A stretch of 64,000 nt of DNA from DAOUJI01 sp965219565 (GCA_965219565.1 OZ244780.1:2604001-2668000), one strand, 5' to 3'; counted from the first letter of the stretch, positions 9,594 through 18,928 are shown. Notes: generated from the letters alone by a model not told the origin. Numbers and translations: made by a program.

Positions 9594-11270
9594 TTACCTG
9601 CTATAGCCCGAAGGTCGCACTGCCTCCCGTGAATTATGTGTGATGTGCTCCAGCAGGAAGGACAAGTCCCGATAGGCCCCCAGGTTCCCCAAGCTGCCTT
9701 CCAGCGATCGGACCTGCTCCAGCAGAGAGAGCAACTCCTGGTGCACAGATAGGCTCGAGGAATCGACGAAGGGAAGGCTGCTGTACCGATCTCCCGACAG
9801 AGCAATCAACGCCCCCAGCCGCAGCAGGGAGTCGTCGACTGCCCCAAACTCGATGTTGTCCTGAACGGTGATGCTGGCGTGTTGACGGTTAGACTCCCCA
9901 GTGGAGGGCGTCACCCAACGCAACTCCACGTCGCCGAGGTTTAGGGGTCCGGCGAACCACGGGTCCTTCAGCTCCAACTCGTAAAAGACCGTAGTGGCCG
10001 CTCCGGCAGGTATCTCTGCAAACTCCCTACGGGCCTGTGTGAAGGACTCGTCAGAGGTGACTCGGTTCTCGTAACCCACAATGCGCCACGTATCCACCAC
10101 GTCGGGGTCCCAGGTCACCTGAGCACGGGTCTGGTCGGCGAAGGGTATGGACAGGGCCAGCCAGTTCTCCCGGCTGAAGGTGGCCCTTGCCTGACCAACG
10201 TCCGTAAGGTAGCGATACCAACCGTTTCCATGCTGAGCCAATTGCTCTAGGAGATAATCGTTGAAGTTCTCGATGCCCACTCCGATGGTGATGAGGCGCA
10301 ACGGGTTGCTGCTGTCATAGTCACCGGCGCTCTCCAGGATGGCGAAAGGGTCGGTGGCGTCCACATTGGCGACGCCGTCTGACATCAGTATGATGTAGTT
10401 GTAGGCGTTGGGGTTTTCACGCCGGGCCCAGTCAGCCAACTGCACGCCCCTATCCAGTCCGGCCTGCACGTTAGTGGTGTGGGTTGGTTGGAGACGTCCG
10501 ATAGAACGTGCCACGTCAGGGTTGTCTGGGCGCCTATGCTCAACGGTGTACTCCCTAAGAACGTCATTGCTGAAGTGGACTACGGCGATGCGGTCATGGT
10601 CTCTGAGGCTGAGCCTGATGCTCTCCGCAGCCTCCCTGGCAATGTCTACGCGGTTTCCCTGGCCCATGGAGCCCGAGGCGTCCAACACCAGCGTGACATT
10701 CACAGGGGTGGCGTCGTAGTCGATCTCCGGGGCTTGGAAGGCGATGCGAGCCAAGTGCGTTCGGCTGTACAGGGGATGGCTGACGATGTTGGAGGAGACG
10801 GCGAAGCTGTCGCTGCGTCGGGGTGGATTGTAGCCGTAGTCGAAGGCGTTGATCCACTCCTCGGCCCTAACTGAGTCGGGGTCCACCTCGTACCCTGACC
10901 GGGCCCAGTTCAATGCCAGGTAATAGGACGTGCGGTCCGTGTCTAGGCTGAATGTGGAAACATTGTCAACGGACGCGGAGACAAACCGCTGCCTCACATA
11001 GTCCTGGAAACTCGTGCTGGAAGGAGTGGACACCGGTGGGCGCGTAGCCCTCGGGGCCGAAGTAGGCCTCGGGGCCGCCGCAGTAGGCCTCGGGGTCGCG
11101 GTGGCCTCTGCGACGGCCCTCTGAGTGGGAGGCGCACTTCTGGTAGCCTGTCTCTCCAGCGGCGGGGTAGCAGTCGGCGGGATAGCAGTCGGGCCCTCCC
11201 CCTCAGCGCATCCAGCAAACGTTAGTGAACCTATGATCGCCAACAAGACCATTGCCAGAAGTTTGATCAT
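9594..11270 (-). CDS. Lipoprotein with von Willebrand factor A domain (YfbK-like)
   Basis: 558 residues. I use the second ATG (11270), since AAGGAG lies 8 nt before it but only 2 nt before the upstream ATG. It starts with a lipoprotein signal peptide (LAMVLLAIIGSLTFAGC), then a Pro/Thr-rich linker. Residues ~95-150 match the N-terminal vWF-associated domain (NVSTFSLDTDRTSYYLALNW). The VWA domain at ~180-360 has an intact MIDAS motif DASGSMG and the later ILMSDGVAN. The C-terminal part resembles the region following VWA in Ca-activated chloride-channel-like/YfbK proteins. Likely a surface lipoprotein making metal-dependent protein contacts. A degenerate copy of the conserved intergenic element lies about 200 nt upstream. 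Confidence 0.85.
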   Translation of the reverse strand: MIKLLAMVLLAIIGSLTFAGCAEGEGPTAIPPTATPPLERQATRSAPPTQRAVAEATATPRPTAAAPRPTSAPRATRPPVSTPSSTSFQDYVRQRFVSASVDNVSTFSLDTDRTSYYLALNWARSGYEVDPDSVRAEEWINAFDYGYNPPRRSDSFAVSSNIVSHPLYSRTHLARIAFQAPEIDYDATPVNVTLVLDASGSMGQGNRVDIAREAAESIRLSLRDHDRIAVVHFSNDVLREYTVEHRRPDNPDVARSIGRLQPTHTTNVQAGLDRGVQLADWARRENPNAYNYIILMSDGVANVDATDPFAILESAGDYDSSNPLRLITIGVGIENFNDYLLEQLAQHGNGWYRYLTDVGQARATFSRENWLALSIPFADQTRAQVTWDPDVVDTWRIVGYENRVTSDESFTQARREFAEIPAGAATTVFYELELKDPWFAGPLNLGDVELRWVTPSTGESNRQHASITVQDNIEFGAVDDSLLRLGALIALSGDRYSSLPFVDSSSLSVHQELLSLLEQVRSLEGSLGNLGAYRDLSFLLEHITHNSREAVRPSGYSR

Positions 11271-11458
11271 CTCCATCTCTCCTTAGTCGAACTGTCCCCC
11301 ATCCGCAGGGCCGACACGGCAACCGCCAATAACGCCAACACTTTCGTGACCAATGCTCTCCAACTCGCCAGATAGAGACCCCTGCATGCATTCGCTGTCC
11401 GCACGCAGTGTGGCAGCCTGTGATTCCGCTTTGGTGGTTCTTCTTACGCATTTCCCCA

Positions 11459-12553
11459 TCAAAACACTAGAGAATCTTCATCGCTTTGGTAAGCGCCGTA
11501 GCACTCTTTTGGGGACGGCAAATTGTTTGCTCTGAGAGAGTAGTTCTGCAACTTGGGCAGGTACTTTTTGCTCTTGCTGGCATAGACGAAAGTGGCTAGA
11601 TCGGAAACATCCTCCGGTGTGTCCCAGCTGTCCGCCGCCTCCTTCCACTGCACTCTGTAGCCGGTGATGTCGGAACCGCCGTCGGAAGCGGGAGTCTGCC
11701 AGGATGCATCCAGTTCCTCGATCTGGCTCCCTCTGGTCACCGTCAGGTTCAACGGTTTCGTGGGCAATGCCGCGGCCACCACCGCCGCCGCTACCGGGTT
11801 CGTCGGCTCGCTGGTACGCATCTCCTCATTGCCAGCTTCGTCGGTGAAGCCCACCGTCACCTTGATGGTCTTGCCCTCGTCGTCGGAGACGAGTGTGTAG
11901 GCAACCCCGATGGCGTCCGCCATGTGCGTGTCGGCGGTCCCGTCGTTCCGGAGCCACTGGCAGCTGAACACGACGTTGGTCAACCCGTCCTCGTCGGCGA
12001 TGCCCGAATCGTCCGCCGTCAGCGTCTCGCCCACCTGGGCCGTGCCGCTGATGGAAGGTAGGCCCGTGGCAGATGAGTTGCTACGCGCCGACGTCGGTTC
12101 GATGCGCACCCCAAGGATCTGACCGTCTTCCCAATCGACGTCCACATCCTTCCATTCAAAGGTGGTTTCCCCGGAACTACCTGCCGGAAATGCCAGCTTG
12201 AGATCGCCAACTTGCAGGGTCAAGTCCGCGGCGCCGGGAACAACCTCTTCAAATGCCAAGCGAAGATCACGGTCCGGGATGTATGACCAAAGCCATTTAA
12301 CGTGAAGACCCGCGCTGCCCCCGACGTTGGAGAAAAGATCGGCGCTGGCTGCGCCGATGGAAACGCTGGTGTATTCCACCACCAACATGTCCGTCGACCA
12401 CAACGGGCTCTCCCTCGCCTCCTCATCTGCCGGTCCTTCGGCGAACGCGTGTGGAGCACCGGCGAACTGTAGGGCAAGCGCCGCCAGCATCAACACGCCG
12501 ATGAAGGCCCACACAACTAGGCGTTGGGTGGACGGGAAGATGACGTCAATCAT
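11459..12553 (-). CDS. Secreted Ig/FN3 protein with truncated C-terminus fused to the intergenic element
   Basis: 364 residues: signal peptide (1-38, cleavage near PHAFA), an uncharacterised ~100-residue domain at ~50-150 ending FEWKDVDVDWEDGQILGVRI, an Ig-like repeat at ~165-255 (ISGTAQVGETLTADDSGIAD), and the first half of an FN3 domain (PLNLTVTRGSQIEELDASWQ onward). After DTPEDVSD the usual FN3 continuation is replaced by an unrelated tail (LATFVYASKSKKYL...). The DNA coding that tail aligns with the conserved intergenic element (copy F), so the C-terminus appears to have been created by a deletion joining the gene to the element. The protein may therefore be a fragment. Confidence 0.7.
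   Translation of the reverse strand: MIDVIFPSTQRLVVWAFIGVLMLAALALQFAGAPHAFAEGPADEEARESPLWSTDMLVVEYTSVSIGAASADLFSNVGGSAGLHVKWLWSYIPDRDLRLAFEEVVPGAADLTLQVGDLKLAFPAGSSGETTFEWKDVDVDWEDGQILGVRIEPTSARSNSSATGLPSISGTAQVGETLTADDSGIADEDGLTNVVFSCQWLRNDGTADTHMADAIGVAYTLVSDDEGKTIKVTVGFTDEAGNEEMRTSEPTNPVAAAVVAAALPTKPLNLTVTRGSQIEELDASWQTPASDGGSDITGYRVQWKEAADSWDTPEDVSDLATFVYASKSKKYLPKLQNYSLRANNLPSPKECYGAYQSDEDSLVF
11470..11560 (-). repeat. Conserved intergenic element, degenerate copy F
   Basis: Recognisable by the order CTTCATC, TTGGTAAG-CCG, a GACGG-AAATTGTT block, GCTC, and GTAGTT-TGC-ACTTG, which lines up with copy E (49.3 kb). It overlaps the 3' end of the preceding gene and lies upstream of the VWA lipoprotein. 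Confidence 0.5.
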
Positions 12554-12889
12554 GGCACACCACGGTAGCTTGGTCGGGAATCGACCGAGTGGGCGGGGAT
12601 GGGAGCCGGGCGTGGCTGCGGGCTAGAGGGGTGGACCTGTGTTCTAGGGCGCCGACCTCAAGTGAGGTCGGCGCGTCGGCGGACGCCACTGGTGCGGCCG
12701 GGCGCGCTGCTTTCTGTGCCGGCCGTCCAAGCCCGCCGTTGCCATGGACCCCGACATCCGGCGTCGTTGGGACCGACGGACCGTCTCTTCCCTGCTTGTG
12801 CTGCATCTTCCCCTGTCGGGCGGAACCCCGGATTGACAACCAGCCGTGCCGGTTTGGCTGCAAACAAGCGCCGCCCACGGCTAACGTGG
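12554..12889. other. Upstream region of the Ig/FN3 gene with a strong hairpin
   Basis: No gene supported. The main feature is the inverted repeat at 12649-12674. The rest is GC-rich and separates the gene start from conserved element copy A. Confidence 0.5.
12649..12674. promoter_or_regulatory. 12-bp perfect inverted repeat
   Basis: GCGCCGACCTCA-AG-TGAGGTCGGCGC. It has no U-tract on either side, so it is not a classical intrinsic terminator. It sits about 95 bp upstream of the minus-strand gene starting at 12553 and could be an operator or a leader hairpin. Confidence 0.5.
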
Positions 12890-13097
12890 CGGCCCGAGTT
12901 TCCGGCTATCATCTGAACGGCGTCACCCATGGAAACAGTAATGACTCTTCATCCACTTGGTAAGGCCGAAACGCTATTCTTCCAACGACACTTTGTTAGC
13001 CCTGAGGAGGACCATTCTGCTACTTGTAGTAGCGTGGTGTTTGATCAGAGGTGTAATAGTGCTACTTCCGACAGGTATAAAGCGCTCTTGCGGACAG
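12890..13097 (-). repeat. Conserved intergenic element, copy A
   Basis: Contains the shared core CACTTGGTAAGGCCGAAACG (plus-strand reading), then CCAACGACACTTTGTTAGC, a GCTACTTGTAGTAGC hairpin, GTGTAATAGTGCTACTT and ACAGGTATAAAGCGCTC. It lies between the Cache lipoprotein stop (13114) and the Ig/FN3 gene. Its left flank is shared with copy C (GGCGGCCCGAGTTTCCGGCT), and its right flank with copy E. Confidence 0.75.
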
Positions 13098-13113
13098 TGC
13101 AGACGGCGCGGCG

Positions 13114-14268
13114 TCAGTTGGCTTCGTCGTGGCCGCTATGCCAGCCCGATCCGAAGGTCATCCCGCCGTCGCTGACCACCCAGACGCGCACGTCCTCCGT
13201 GGTCACCCAGTTGCCCTCCGCGGTGGCCTCGAAGGCGCCCGTGCCGAGCACGTCCTCAAGGCTCTTTCCCACCATCTCCTTGTGATAGTGGTCGATGACC
13301 GTGCCGCTTTTGTCGGCTATGAAGGCGAACCAGTTCCCTTCGATGTTGTCGGCGCTGTTGTAGTACGCGATGGTCGACGCCAATCCCGAATAATCGCTCT
13401 CGGGGCCGGTGAAGTACGCTATGGTCCCTTCCAGTCCCACCAAGCGGAAAATGTTGACGGCGGCGGACACGAGCGACTTGGTGAATTCGTCGGCGTTGAT
13501 ATACCAGCCGGAGGCGAACAGCAGCCCGTCGTGCCGCAACACCCAGACGTTCTTCAGCTCAAGCTGGCCGGTGTAGCCGGCCCCAAGATCCTCGCTCTCC
13601 GGGTTCTCGTACACGTAGGACACCCACTTGCCCTCCGCGGTGGCCGAGAGCATGTCCGGCCCGAAGTTGTAGCCGTTGGCGTCGGTGCCCACCCAGCCCT
13701 TCAGGTCCAGCCCCAGGCGTTGGGCGTCGGGATGGCCGATGACCAGATCGTTCTCGTCGATGATGAACACGTACCACTGGCCGTCGATGCTCTCCGGGCG
13801 GTTGTGGTAGGCGAGGGTTGCGTCCAGGCCCTGGGTCTCGTACCTGCTTATGGCGTTATCGACGAAGAACTTGGTGTACTCGGCGGGGGCGGACTTGGGC
13901 GGAATGGAGGCCACCACACCGCGGGCTATCTGTTCGGCCTCCGCTGGCGTGAGACCGTGTTGAGAAACCGGGATGCCTGCGATGGCGGCTTCGACAATCT
14001 CCTCCACGTCCTTCCGGGTCAGGCCGGGTTCCGGTGGGGGCATGTCCGCCATCGCCTTGCGGATGGCCTCTTCCACGTCTGCGGCGGTGAGTCCGGGTTC
14101 AGGCTGAGGCGGCGCGGGGGCATCAGCCATCTCTGCGCGCACTATCTCCTCGACCTCGGCGGGGGACAGCCCTGTGTCGCTGTCTCCGCAGGCAATAACG
14201 AGAACAAGGCACAGTACGGCTAGCGCCAGTGCGACCTTGTTCATATTCCAGTCAGTTGAGAGCTTCAT
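13114..14268 (-). CDS. Double-Cache sensor lipoprotein, copy 1
   Basis: 384 residues. A lipoprotein signal (LALAVLCLVLVIAC) is followed by repeated helical segments LSPAEVEEIVRAEM, LTAADVEEAIRKAM and LTRKDVEEIVEAAI, then two Cache-like domains (~130-260 with YHNRPESIDGQWYVFIIDEN and DLVIGHPD; ~265-380 with YYNSADNIEGNWFAFIADKS). Cache domains bind small extracellular ligands, but there is no output domain here, so it may be a ligand-binding lipoprotein. MNKVALAL at 14244 is an alternative start giving a more typical signal length. Last gene of the set starting at 18928. It has a partial near-identical paralogue at 39504-40661. Confidence 0.8.
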   Translation of the reverse strand: MKLSTDWNMNKVALALAVLCLVLVIACGDSDTGLSPAEVEEIVRAEMADAPAPPQPEPGLTAADVEEAIRKAMADMPPPEPGLTRKDVEEIVEAAIAGIPVSQHGLTPAEAEQIARGVVASIPPKSAPAEYTKFFVDNAISRYETQGLDATLAYHNRPESIDGQWYVFIIDENDLVIGHPDAQRLGLDLKGWVGTDANGYNFGPDMLSATAEGKWVSYVYENPESEDLGAGYTGQLELKNVWVLRHDGLLFASGWYINADEFTKSLVSAAVNIFRLVGLEGTIAYFTGPESDYSGLASTIAYYNSADNIEGNWFAFIADKSGTVIDHYHKEMVGKSLEDVLGTGAFEATAEGNWVTTEDVRVWVVSDGGMTFGSGWHSGHDEAN

Positions 14269-14313
14269 TTCATATTGCGCCGGGCTAGGTATGGCAGGGG
14301 CCGTCTGCAGTCG

Positions 14314-15264
14314 CTAGAGGCCCCCGATGCCGCGACTCCCATCAACCACATGGTTGGAGCTTTCGACAACACCATCATGGTTCAACTCGGCGTCGTTGCC
14401 AGCGGCGTCCTTGATTGTCCCTCCGTTCAGACTTATCGCGTTGGTGTCGATGCCCACTCCGTCTGCGTCCGAATCACCTTCTGCCACCGAATATTCGAAG
14501 ACCATCGTGATTCCTCGTACGTCAAAGGCTGTGCCGCTGAAGAGACAGAGCCCTTGACCTTCACATTTGGGCACGGCGAAGAAGAAATCAGCGTTCTTGC
14601 CTGTGCCCTCAAAATCGAGTTCCAGTTGGGGAGTGCCTGTGACGACGATGTCCTCGCTGAATTCGGCATCGGCTATAAGTGTTTCCCCAAGAACATAGAC
14701 GCCGTCAGCTCCACCGGTACTGGAAACGAAGTAGACGGACGATATGGTCGGGCGAATCCCGTCCACCTGGTGACCCTCCTGGGCGGTTAGTGCGTCATGG
14801 GACAGGTCGGCTGCGTGGTCCGCCACATCCTTGATGCTGCCGCCGTTAAGGGTCAGCTTGTCGGCGCTTATGGCGATTCCGTCGTCGTCCGAGTCCCCCT
14901 CTACCACTGTGTAGCTGAAGACTGCCGCGCTTCCGTCTACACTGTCGTATCCGGCGCTCCTAGCAGTCCCACCGATGTCCAACTCAAGCTGCGGCGCGCC
15001 GGTGACAGTAACGTGCTCGCTGAACGTCACCGTTACATTAATAGCGTCGCCGATGCCGTAAACGCCATCATCATCGAAGTAGGACTCGTTATCACCAGTG
15101 TCGCTGGTGATGGCTACGGACGAGATGGTCGGAGCCGTCGTATCGGCCTGAGCGGAGACCGGAGGCGGGCCACCCAATCCGAGCAGCCCGATTGTTGCCG
15201 CAAGCACTCCGGCCACCAACGCCAACACTAGGGTTAGCCTGATTCTGTTTAATGTATTGGTCAT
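14314..15264 (-). CDS. Secreted protein with two Ig-like domains
   Basis: 316 residues: signal peptide (LTLVLALVAGVLAATIGLLG, cleavage near VSAQA), then two ~125-residue bacterial Ig-like repeats. Each has a start such as TAPTISSVAITSDTG, a central VYGIGDAINVTVTFSE / VYVLGETLIADAEFSE segment, a PQLELD strand and a SYTVVEGDSDDDGI / YSVAEGDSDADGV turn. It ends NHVVDGSRGIGGL, the same ending as the protein at 40707-42383. The start has AGGGAGAG about 5 nt upstream. It lies 51 nt after an LRR gene and 45 nt before the Cache gene. Likely surface or extracellular. Confidence 0.75.
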   Translation of the reverse strand: MTNTLNRIRLTLVLALVAGVLAATIGLLGLGGPPPVSAQADTTAPTISSVAITSDTGDNESYFDDDGVYGIGDAINVTVTFSEHVTVTGAPQLELDIGGTARSAGYDSVDGSAAVFSYTVVEGDSDDDGIAISADKLTLNGGSIKDVADHAADLSHDALTAQEGHQVDGIRPTISSVYFVSSTGGADGVYVLGETLIADAEFSEDIVVTGTPQLELDFEGTGKNADFFFAVPKCEGQGLCLFSGTAFDVRGITMVFEYSVAEGDSDADGVGIDTNAISLNGGTIKDAAGNDAELNHDGVVESSNHVVDGSRGIGGL

Positions 15265-15315
15265 TTGTCTCTCCCTTTTGCCGTAGTTTGCCGCCTTGCC
15301 CGGATCTTTCGGCCA

Positions 15316-17121
15316 TTACAACCCGCCCAATACCACCGCCGCCGTTCCCACGCTGGGCAGGGACTCCTCGTTGCCCGCGTCGTCGGTGAAGGTGACTCGC
15401 ACCTTGATCACCTTGCCGTTGTCGGATGCCTGCAGCGTGTAGGTGGAACTCGTGGCCCCGTCGATCTCGGTGTCGTCAGCCAGCCACTGGTAGCTGTAGC
15501 TGACGCTGTCCAAGCCGTCGGCGTCGGAAATTCGGGATGTGTCGGCCGTAAGGGTCTGACCCACCTGGGCGGTGCCGGTGATAGTCGGCGCACCTGTGGC
15601 GGGAGTGTTCTGTGCAGACGTCGCGGTGGGAGTCGGGGTTGAAGCCGCTTCGAACAGCTTGAGCGGAGGGCCTGCATTAAAACTTACGCCGCTAAAATTA
15701 GCGCTCCGAGTTTTTCCGTCAATCGTGTAGTAGCAGGTCAGATCGGTGTAGCCAATGTTGCCGTCGAGCGTTAGCGTGACCGGCTGACCAACCGGACTCT
15801 GCGTAATGGTTACCTCATCGCTGTAGACCTTGCCGCCTTTAACAGTGACCGCGGAAGTTGAAGCCGTTCCGCCAGACACGCTGAGGTCGCCCGTCATTTG
15901 CACCGGCGCGCCGCGCCCGACTCTGTAACGGACCTGCGCGGCGTTCATGCCCTCGGAGTCAGTGGTTTCGCTCACCAGCTCTGCTTCCATTGTGAAAGCG
16001 AAGGGTGCTCCTGGATTGTTGTTAAGCACCAGGACTACTCGCAGGTCAGATGACGCAATATGTAGGAGGTCATCCGACAAATCGGTCAACCGGTTGCCTG
16101 ACAGGTACAGGCAGGCCCCATACCTTGCGTCCTCATCTTGATCAGGGAGGAGCTCAGCCGGGAGTGAAGTCAATTGGTTGTCCGCCAACCCGAGCTGACT
16201 CAGGTTGGCAATGTTGTCGAAGATGCCATTGGGCAGAGTTGAAAGGCTGTTGCCATTGAGCCACAGCTTTTGCAACTTCGGGTTGTTGTCGAAGATGCCG
16301 TTGGGCAGCGACGAGAGGTTGTTGCCGCTAAGCCGCAGCACTTCCAGTTCGGCATTGTTGGCGAAGGCGCTGGCGGCAAGAGAGGAGATGTCGTTGTAAC
16401 TTAGCCAGAGCTCTTTCAACTCGGTGTTCCTGGCGAAGGTGTCGTCCTGCAACGATTCGATGTCGTTGTGTTCCAGAAACAGGTCACTCAGCTTGGGATT
16501 GTGATCGAAGATGCCGTCGGGCAGAGATTCAAGCTTGTTGTTGCCTGCCCATAAGTAGTCCAGGTTGGGATTGTGATTGAAGATGCCGTCGGGCAGGGAT
16601 TCGAGCCTGTTGTTTGCCAGCGTCAGCTGCTCAAGCTTGGGATTGTGATCGAAGATGCCGTCGGGCAGAGATTCAAGCCTGTTGTTGTGCAGGAACAGAC
16701 TCTCTATGTTGGCGAGTCCATCGAAGATGCCGTCGGGTAGAGTTTCGAGTTCGTTGTCGGTTAGATACATCCCCCAGGCGTTGGTGAGCCCATCGAAATC
16801 GCCAGGCTTCAGAGACGTGAGGCCTTCACCGTCCACAATGAATGCAGCGTAGCCTGAAGACGACGGGGCTATATTGGTCAGATGTTCGCCGGTGACATCC
16901 TCACATCGGTCTACTGGCGCATAACTCAGAATCGCCTGGCGGACCTGCAAAGTGCGACCGCATATTCCAAGACTTGAATCCGATGTGGGCGGAGTAGCCT
17001 CTCCATCCTGGGCCAGGGCCGGCTGCGCACCGCCCGGAAGGATGGCCGCTATCGTCAGCACAGCGCAGGCGATCGCCAGAACTGGGACGAAAGAGCATGT
17101 TCTGCCCATTGTTGCCCTCAT
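15316..17121 (-). CDS. Secreted leucine-rich-repeat protein with Ig-like C-terminus (LRR-1)
   Basis: 601 residues. Signal peptide 1-38 (LAIACAVLTIAAILPGG, PALAQ). An N-terminal cap has two Cys (CGRTLQVRQAIL...RCEDVT). About ten 24-residue LRRs follow (LESLFLHNNRLESLPDGIFD type). Then a ~100-residue beta domain (VRYRVGRGAPVQMTGDLSVS), a Pro/Thr linker, and an Ig-like repeat (TITGTAQVGQTLTADTSRIS), ending AAVVLGGL. The start ATG overlaps the stop of a short upstream ORF (ATGA), with AGGGGAG as ribosome-binding site. LRR proteins of this kind mediate protein binding, often to host molecules (family knowledge). Confidence 0.85.
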   Translation of the reverse strand: MRATMGRTCSFVPVLAIACAVLTIAAILPGGAQPALAQDGEATPPTSDSSLGICGRTLQVRQAILSYAPVDRCEDVTGEHLTNIAPSSSGYAAFIVDGEGLTSLKPGDFDGLTNAWGMYLTDNELETLPDGIFDGLANIESLFLHNNRLESLPDGIFDHNPKLEQLTLANNRLESLPDGIFNHNPNLDYLWAGNNKLESLPDGIFDHNPKLSDLFLEHNDIESLQDDTFARNTELKELWLSYNDISSLAASAFANNAELEVLRLSGNNLSSLPNGIFDNNPKLQKLWLNGNSLSTLPNGIFDNIANLSQLGLADNQLTSLPAELLPDQDEDARYGACLYLSGNRLTDLSDDLLHIASSDLRVVLVLNNNPGAPFAFTMEAELVSETTDSEGMNAAQVRYRVGRGAPVQMTGDLSVSGGTASTSAVTVKGGKVYSDEVTITQSPVGQPVTLTLDGNIGYTDLTCYYTIDGKTRSANFSGVSFNAGPPLKLFEAASTPTPTATSAQNTPATGAPTITGTAQVGQTLTADTSRISDADGLDSVSYSYQWLADDTEIDGATSSTYTLQASDNGKVIKVRVTFTDDAGNEESLPSVGTAAVVLGGL

Positions 17122-17321
17122 GCCTCACGCTCCCCTATGCGTTCGGCGGCTTCGTAGGTCAAGCCGGGTTCCGGCAGAGGCATCTCGGCGCGCACCATCT
17201 GCTCACCCTCGGTGCGGGACTGTCTCGCGTTTTCATCCCCTTCGCTATAGGAGGCAAACAGGATGAGAACCGGGAGAGGCAGAGCCACCCATGCCGTATT
17301 GATTGGTCCGCGGTTTCCCAT
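17118..17321 (-). CDS. Short ORF, relic of a Cache-lipoprotein N-terminus, coupled to LRR-1
   Basis: 67 residues: MGNRGPINTAWVALPLPV, a hydrophobic stretch, then MVRAEMPLPEPGLTYEAAER. The VRAEM-PxPEPGLT wording matches the helical repeats after the signal peptide of the Cache lipoproteins at 13114 and 39504, so this looks like a shrunken relic of that gene. It fits exactly between LRR-2 (15 nt upstream) and LRR-1 (ATGA overlap) and may survive because its translation feeds LRR-1. It could equally be a small membrane protein in its own right. Confidence 0.5.
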   Translation of the reverse strand: MGNRGPINTAWVALPLPVLILFASYSEGDENARQSRTEGEQMVRAEMPLPEPGLTYEAAERIGEREA

Positions 17322-17335
17322 GCAAGCCCGTCCAG

Positions 17336-18928
17336 TCACAGCCCGCCCAGTACCACCGCAGCCGTAGCCGCGCTGGCGAGGGATTCGTAGTAGCCCGAGT
17401 CGTCGATGAAGCTCACCCTGACCTTGACGGTCTTGCCCCTTTCGCTGAACTGGAGGACATAGCTGGGACCGGTTGCCCATTCGATGTCGCTGTCGCCGTC
17501 TTCGTCGGTGGATATCCACTGGTAAATGTAGGTGACGTTGGCAAGGCCGTTTGCGTCGGCAATCGCCGACGTGTCCGCAGTCAGCGTCTTCCCTATCTGC
17601 GCCCCGCCGGTGATGGCGGGAGCGCCGGTCGCCGGTGTGTTGCCGGACCCTCCGCTCAGGTTGGCGCGCGGAATAGTCAGGTCTTCTCCGGCAGCGCCCT
17701 GGATTCCTTGGAGAACGAGTCTTGAGTACGCGGGGTCGCCAACAGAGATGATGGCGGGGACGCCAACAGACACGGTGACATCGCCGTCTCCACTCGGTGT
17801 GACGGAGACCGTGCCGCTCTCCAGGCTGCCTCCAGCGATGGTCACAACTTCATGGGAGAGCGTCCCGTCCGTGGCCGCAAGTCGGACCGACATATGGAAT
17901 GGCGTTCCCTGGACAATCCTGACTCTGACACCGTCGTCTCTCTCTTCCAGCTCCGCAGTTAACTTGAACGGAGCCCCGGGGTTGATTAACAGCCCCAGTT
18001 GTTCCAGGTCGTCGAGGCCCTCGAAAACCCCGTCCGGCAGCTCTGTGAGCTGATTGCCGGTCAACTCGAGGTTGCTAAGCACGCCGAGGCCCTCGAACAC
18101 GTCCGAGGACAGCGAGGCTAACTTGTTGTTGGTCAGCAACAAGGTCTGCAGTTTGGCGAGGTCGCCGAACACGTCCTCCGACAACGCCGTAAGCTCGTTG
18201 TTACTCAGAAACAAGAATTCCAGGTTGGAGAGATCGTCGAACACGTCCTCCGGCAACACCGTGATCTTGTTCCGGTGAAGGTTCAGGAACGTCAGGTTGG
18301 AGAGACCGTCGAACAGGTCCTCAGGCAGGGCGCTCACCTTGTTCAAGTTGATAATCAGCGACTCGAGGTTGGTCAGGCCGTCGAATATGTCCTCAGGCAA
18401 CGACTTGAGTTCATTTTGATACAGGTAGAGCACTCGCAGGTTGGTCAGGCCGTCGAACAGGTCCTCATGTAGAGAGGACACCTTGGTGAATGTCAGACTC
18501 AGGGTTTCGAGGCCGGTGAGCCCGGAGAAGATGTCCTCCGGCAGCGTGCTGATCTGGTTGTCCTCCAATTCCAGCCTCATCAGCCCGCTGAGGCCGTCGA
18601 AGTCCCCGGACATCAGTGAGGTCACCCCCATATCGGAGATCTTCAATTTCCCGGTTATTCCCATCAGATTGGAGTCGGTGACGTCGGCGCACGCGGTCAC
18701 TGTGGGGAGCACGGCAAGGATAGAGTCCTGAACCTTCTGGGTCCGGCCGCAGATGCCGGGAACGGGGGTAGGAGTGGGAGTGGGGGTCACGACTTGTGCG
18801 AAGACGGCGCTGTCCCTCGTAGGGGAGGCGAGAACGGCCGTCGCCAGCACTGCTGCGATTGCAACCACGGCAAGCAGGATGGCGGCGCGCTTGAAGCCTG
18901 TCGGAGCAATCAGTGTGTTCGTTCCCAT
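17336..18928 (-). CDS. Secreted leucine-rich-repeat protein with Ig-like C-terminus (LRR-2)
   Basis: 530 residues. Signal peptide (AAILLAVVAIAAVLATAVLA), a TPTPTP linker and the two-Cys cap CGRTQKVQDSIL...ACADVT. About nine LRRs of the form LTNLRVLYLYQNELKSLPED. Then a beta-rich domain and an Ig-like repeat (ITGGAQIGKTLTADTSAIAD), ending AAVVLGGL like LRR-1. A GAGGGAG ribosome-binding site lies about 9 nt upstream of the ATG. First gene of the set running down to 13114; conserved element copy B lies just upstream. Confidence 0.85.
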   Translation of the reverse strand: MGTNTLIAPTGFKRAAILLAVVAIAAVLATAVLASPTRDSAVFAQVVTPTPTPTPVPGICGRTQKVQDSILAVLPTVTACADVTDSNLMGITGKLKISDMGVTSLMSGDFDGLSGLMRLELEDNQISTLPEDIFSGLTGLETLSLTFTKVSSLHEDLFDGLTNLRVLYLYQNELKSLPEDIFDGLTNLESLIINLNKVSALPEDLFDGLSNLTFLNLHRNKITVLPEDVFDDLSNLEFLFLSNNELTALSEDVFGDLAKLQTLLLTNNKLASLSSDVFEGLGVLSNLELTGNQLTELPDGVFEGLDDLEQLGLLINPGAPFKLTAELEERDDGVRVRIVQGTPFHMSVRLAATDGTLSHEVVTIAGGSLESGTVSVTPSGDGDVTVSVGVPAIISVGDPAYSRLVLQGIQGAAGEDLTIPRANLSGGSGNTPATGAPAITGGAQIGKTLTADTSAIADANGLANVTYIYQWISTDEDGDSDIEWATGPSYVLQFSERGKTVKVRVSFIDDSGYYESLASAATAAVVLGGL

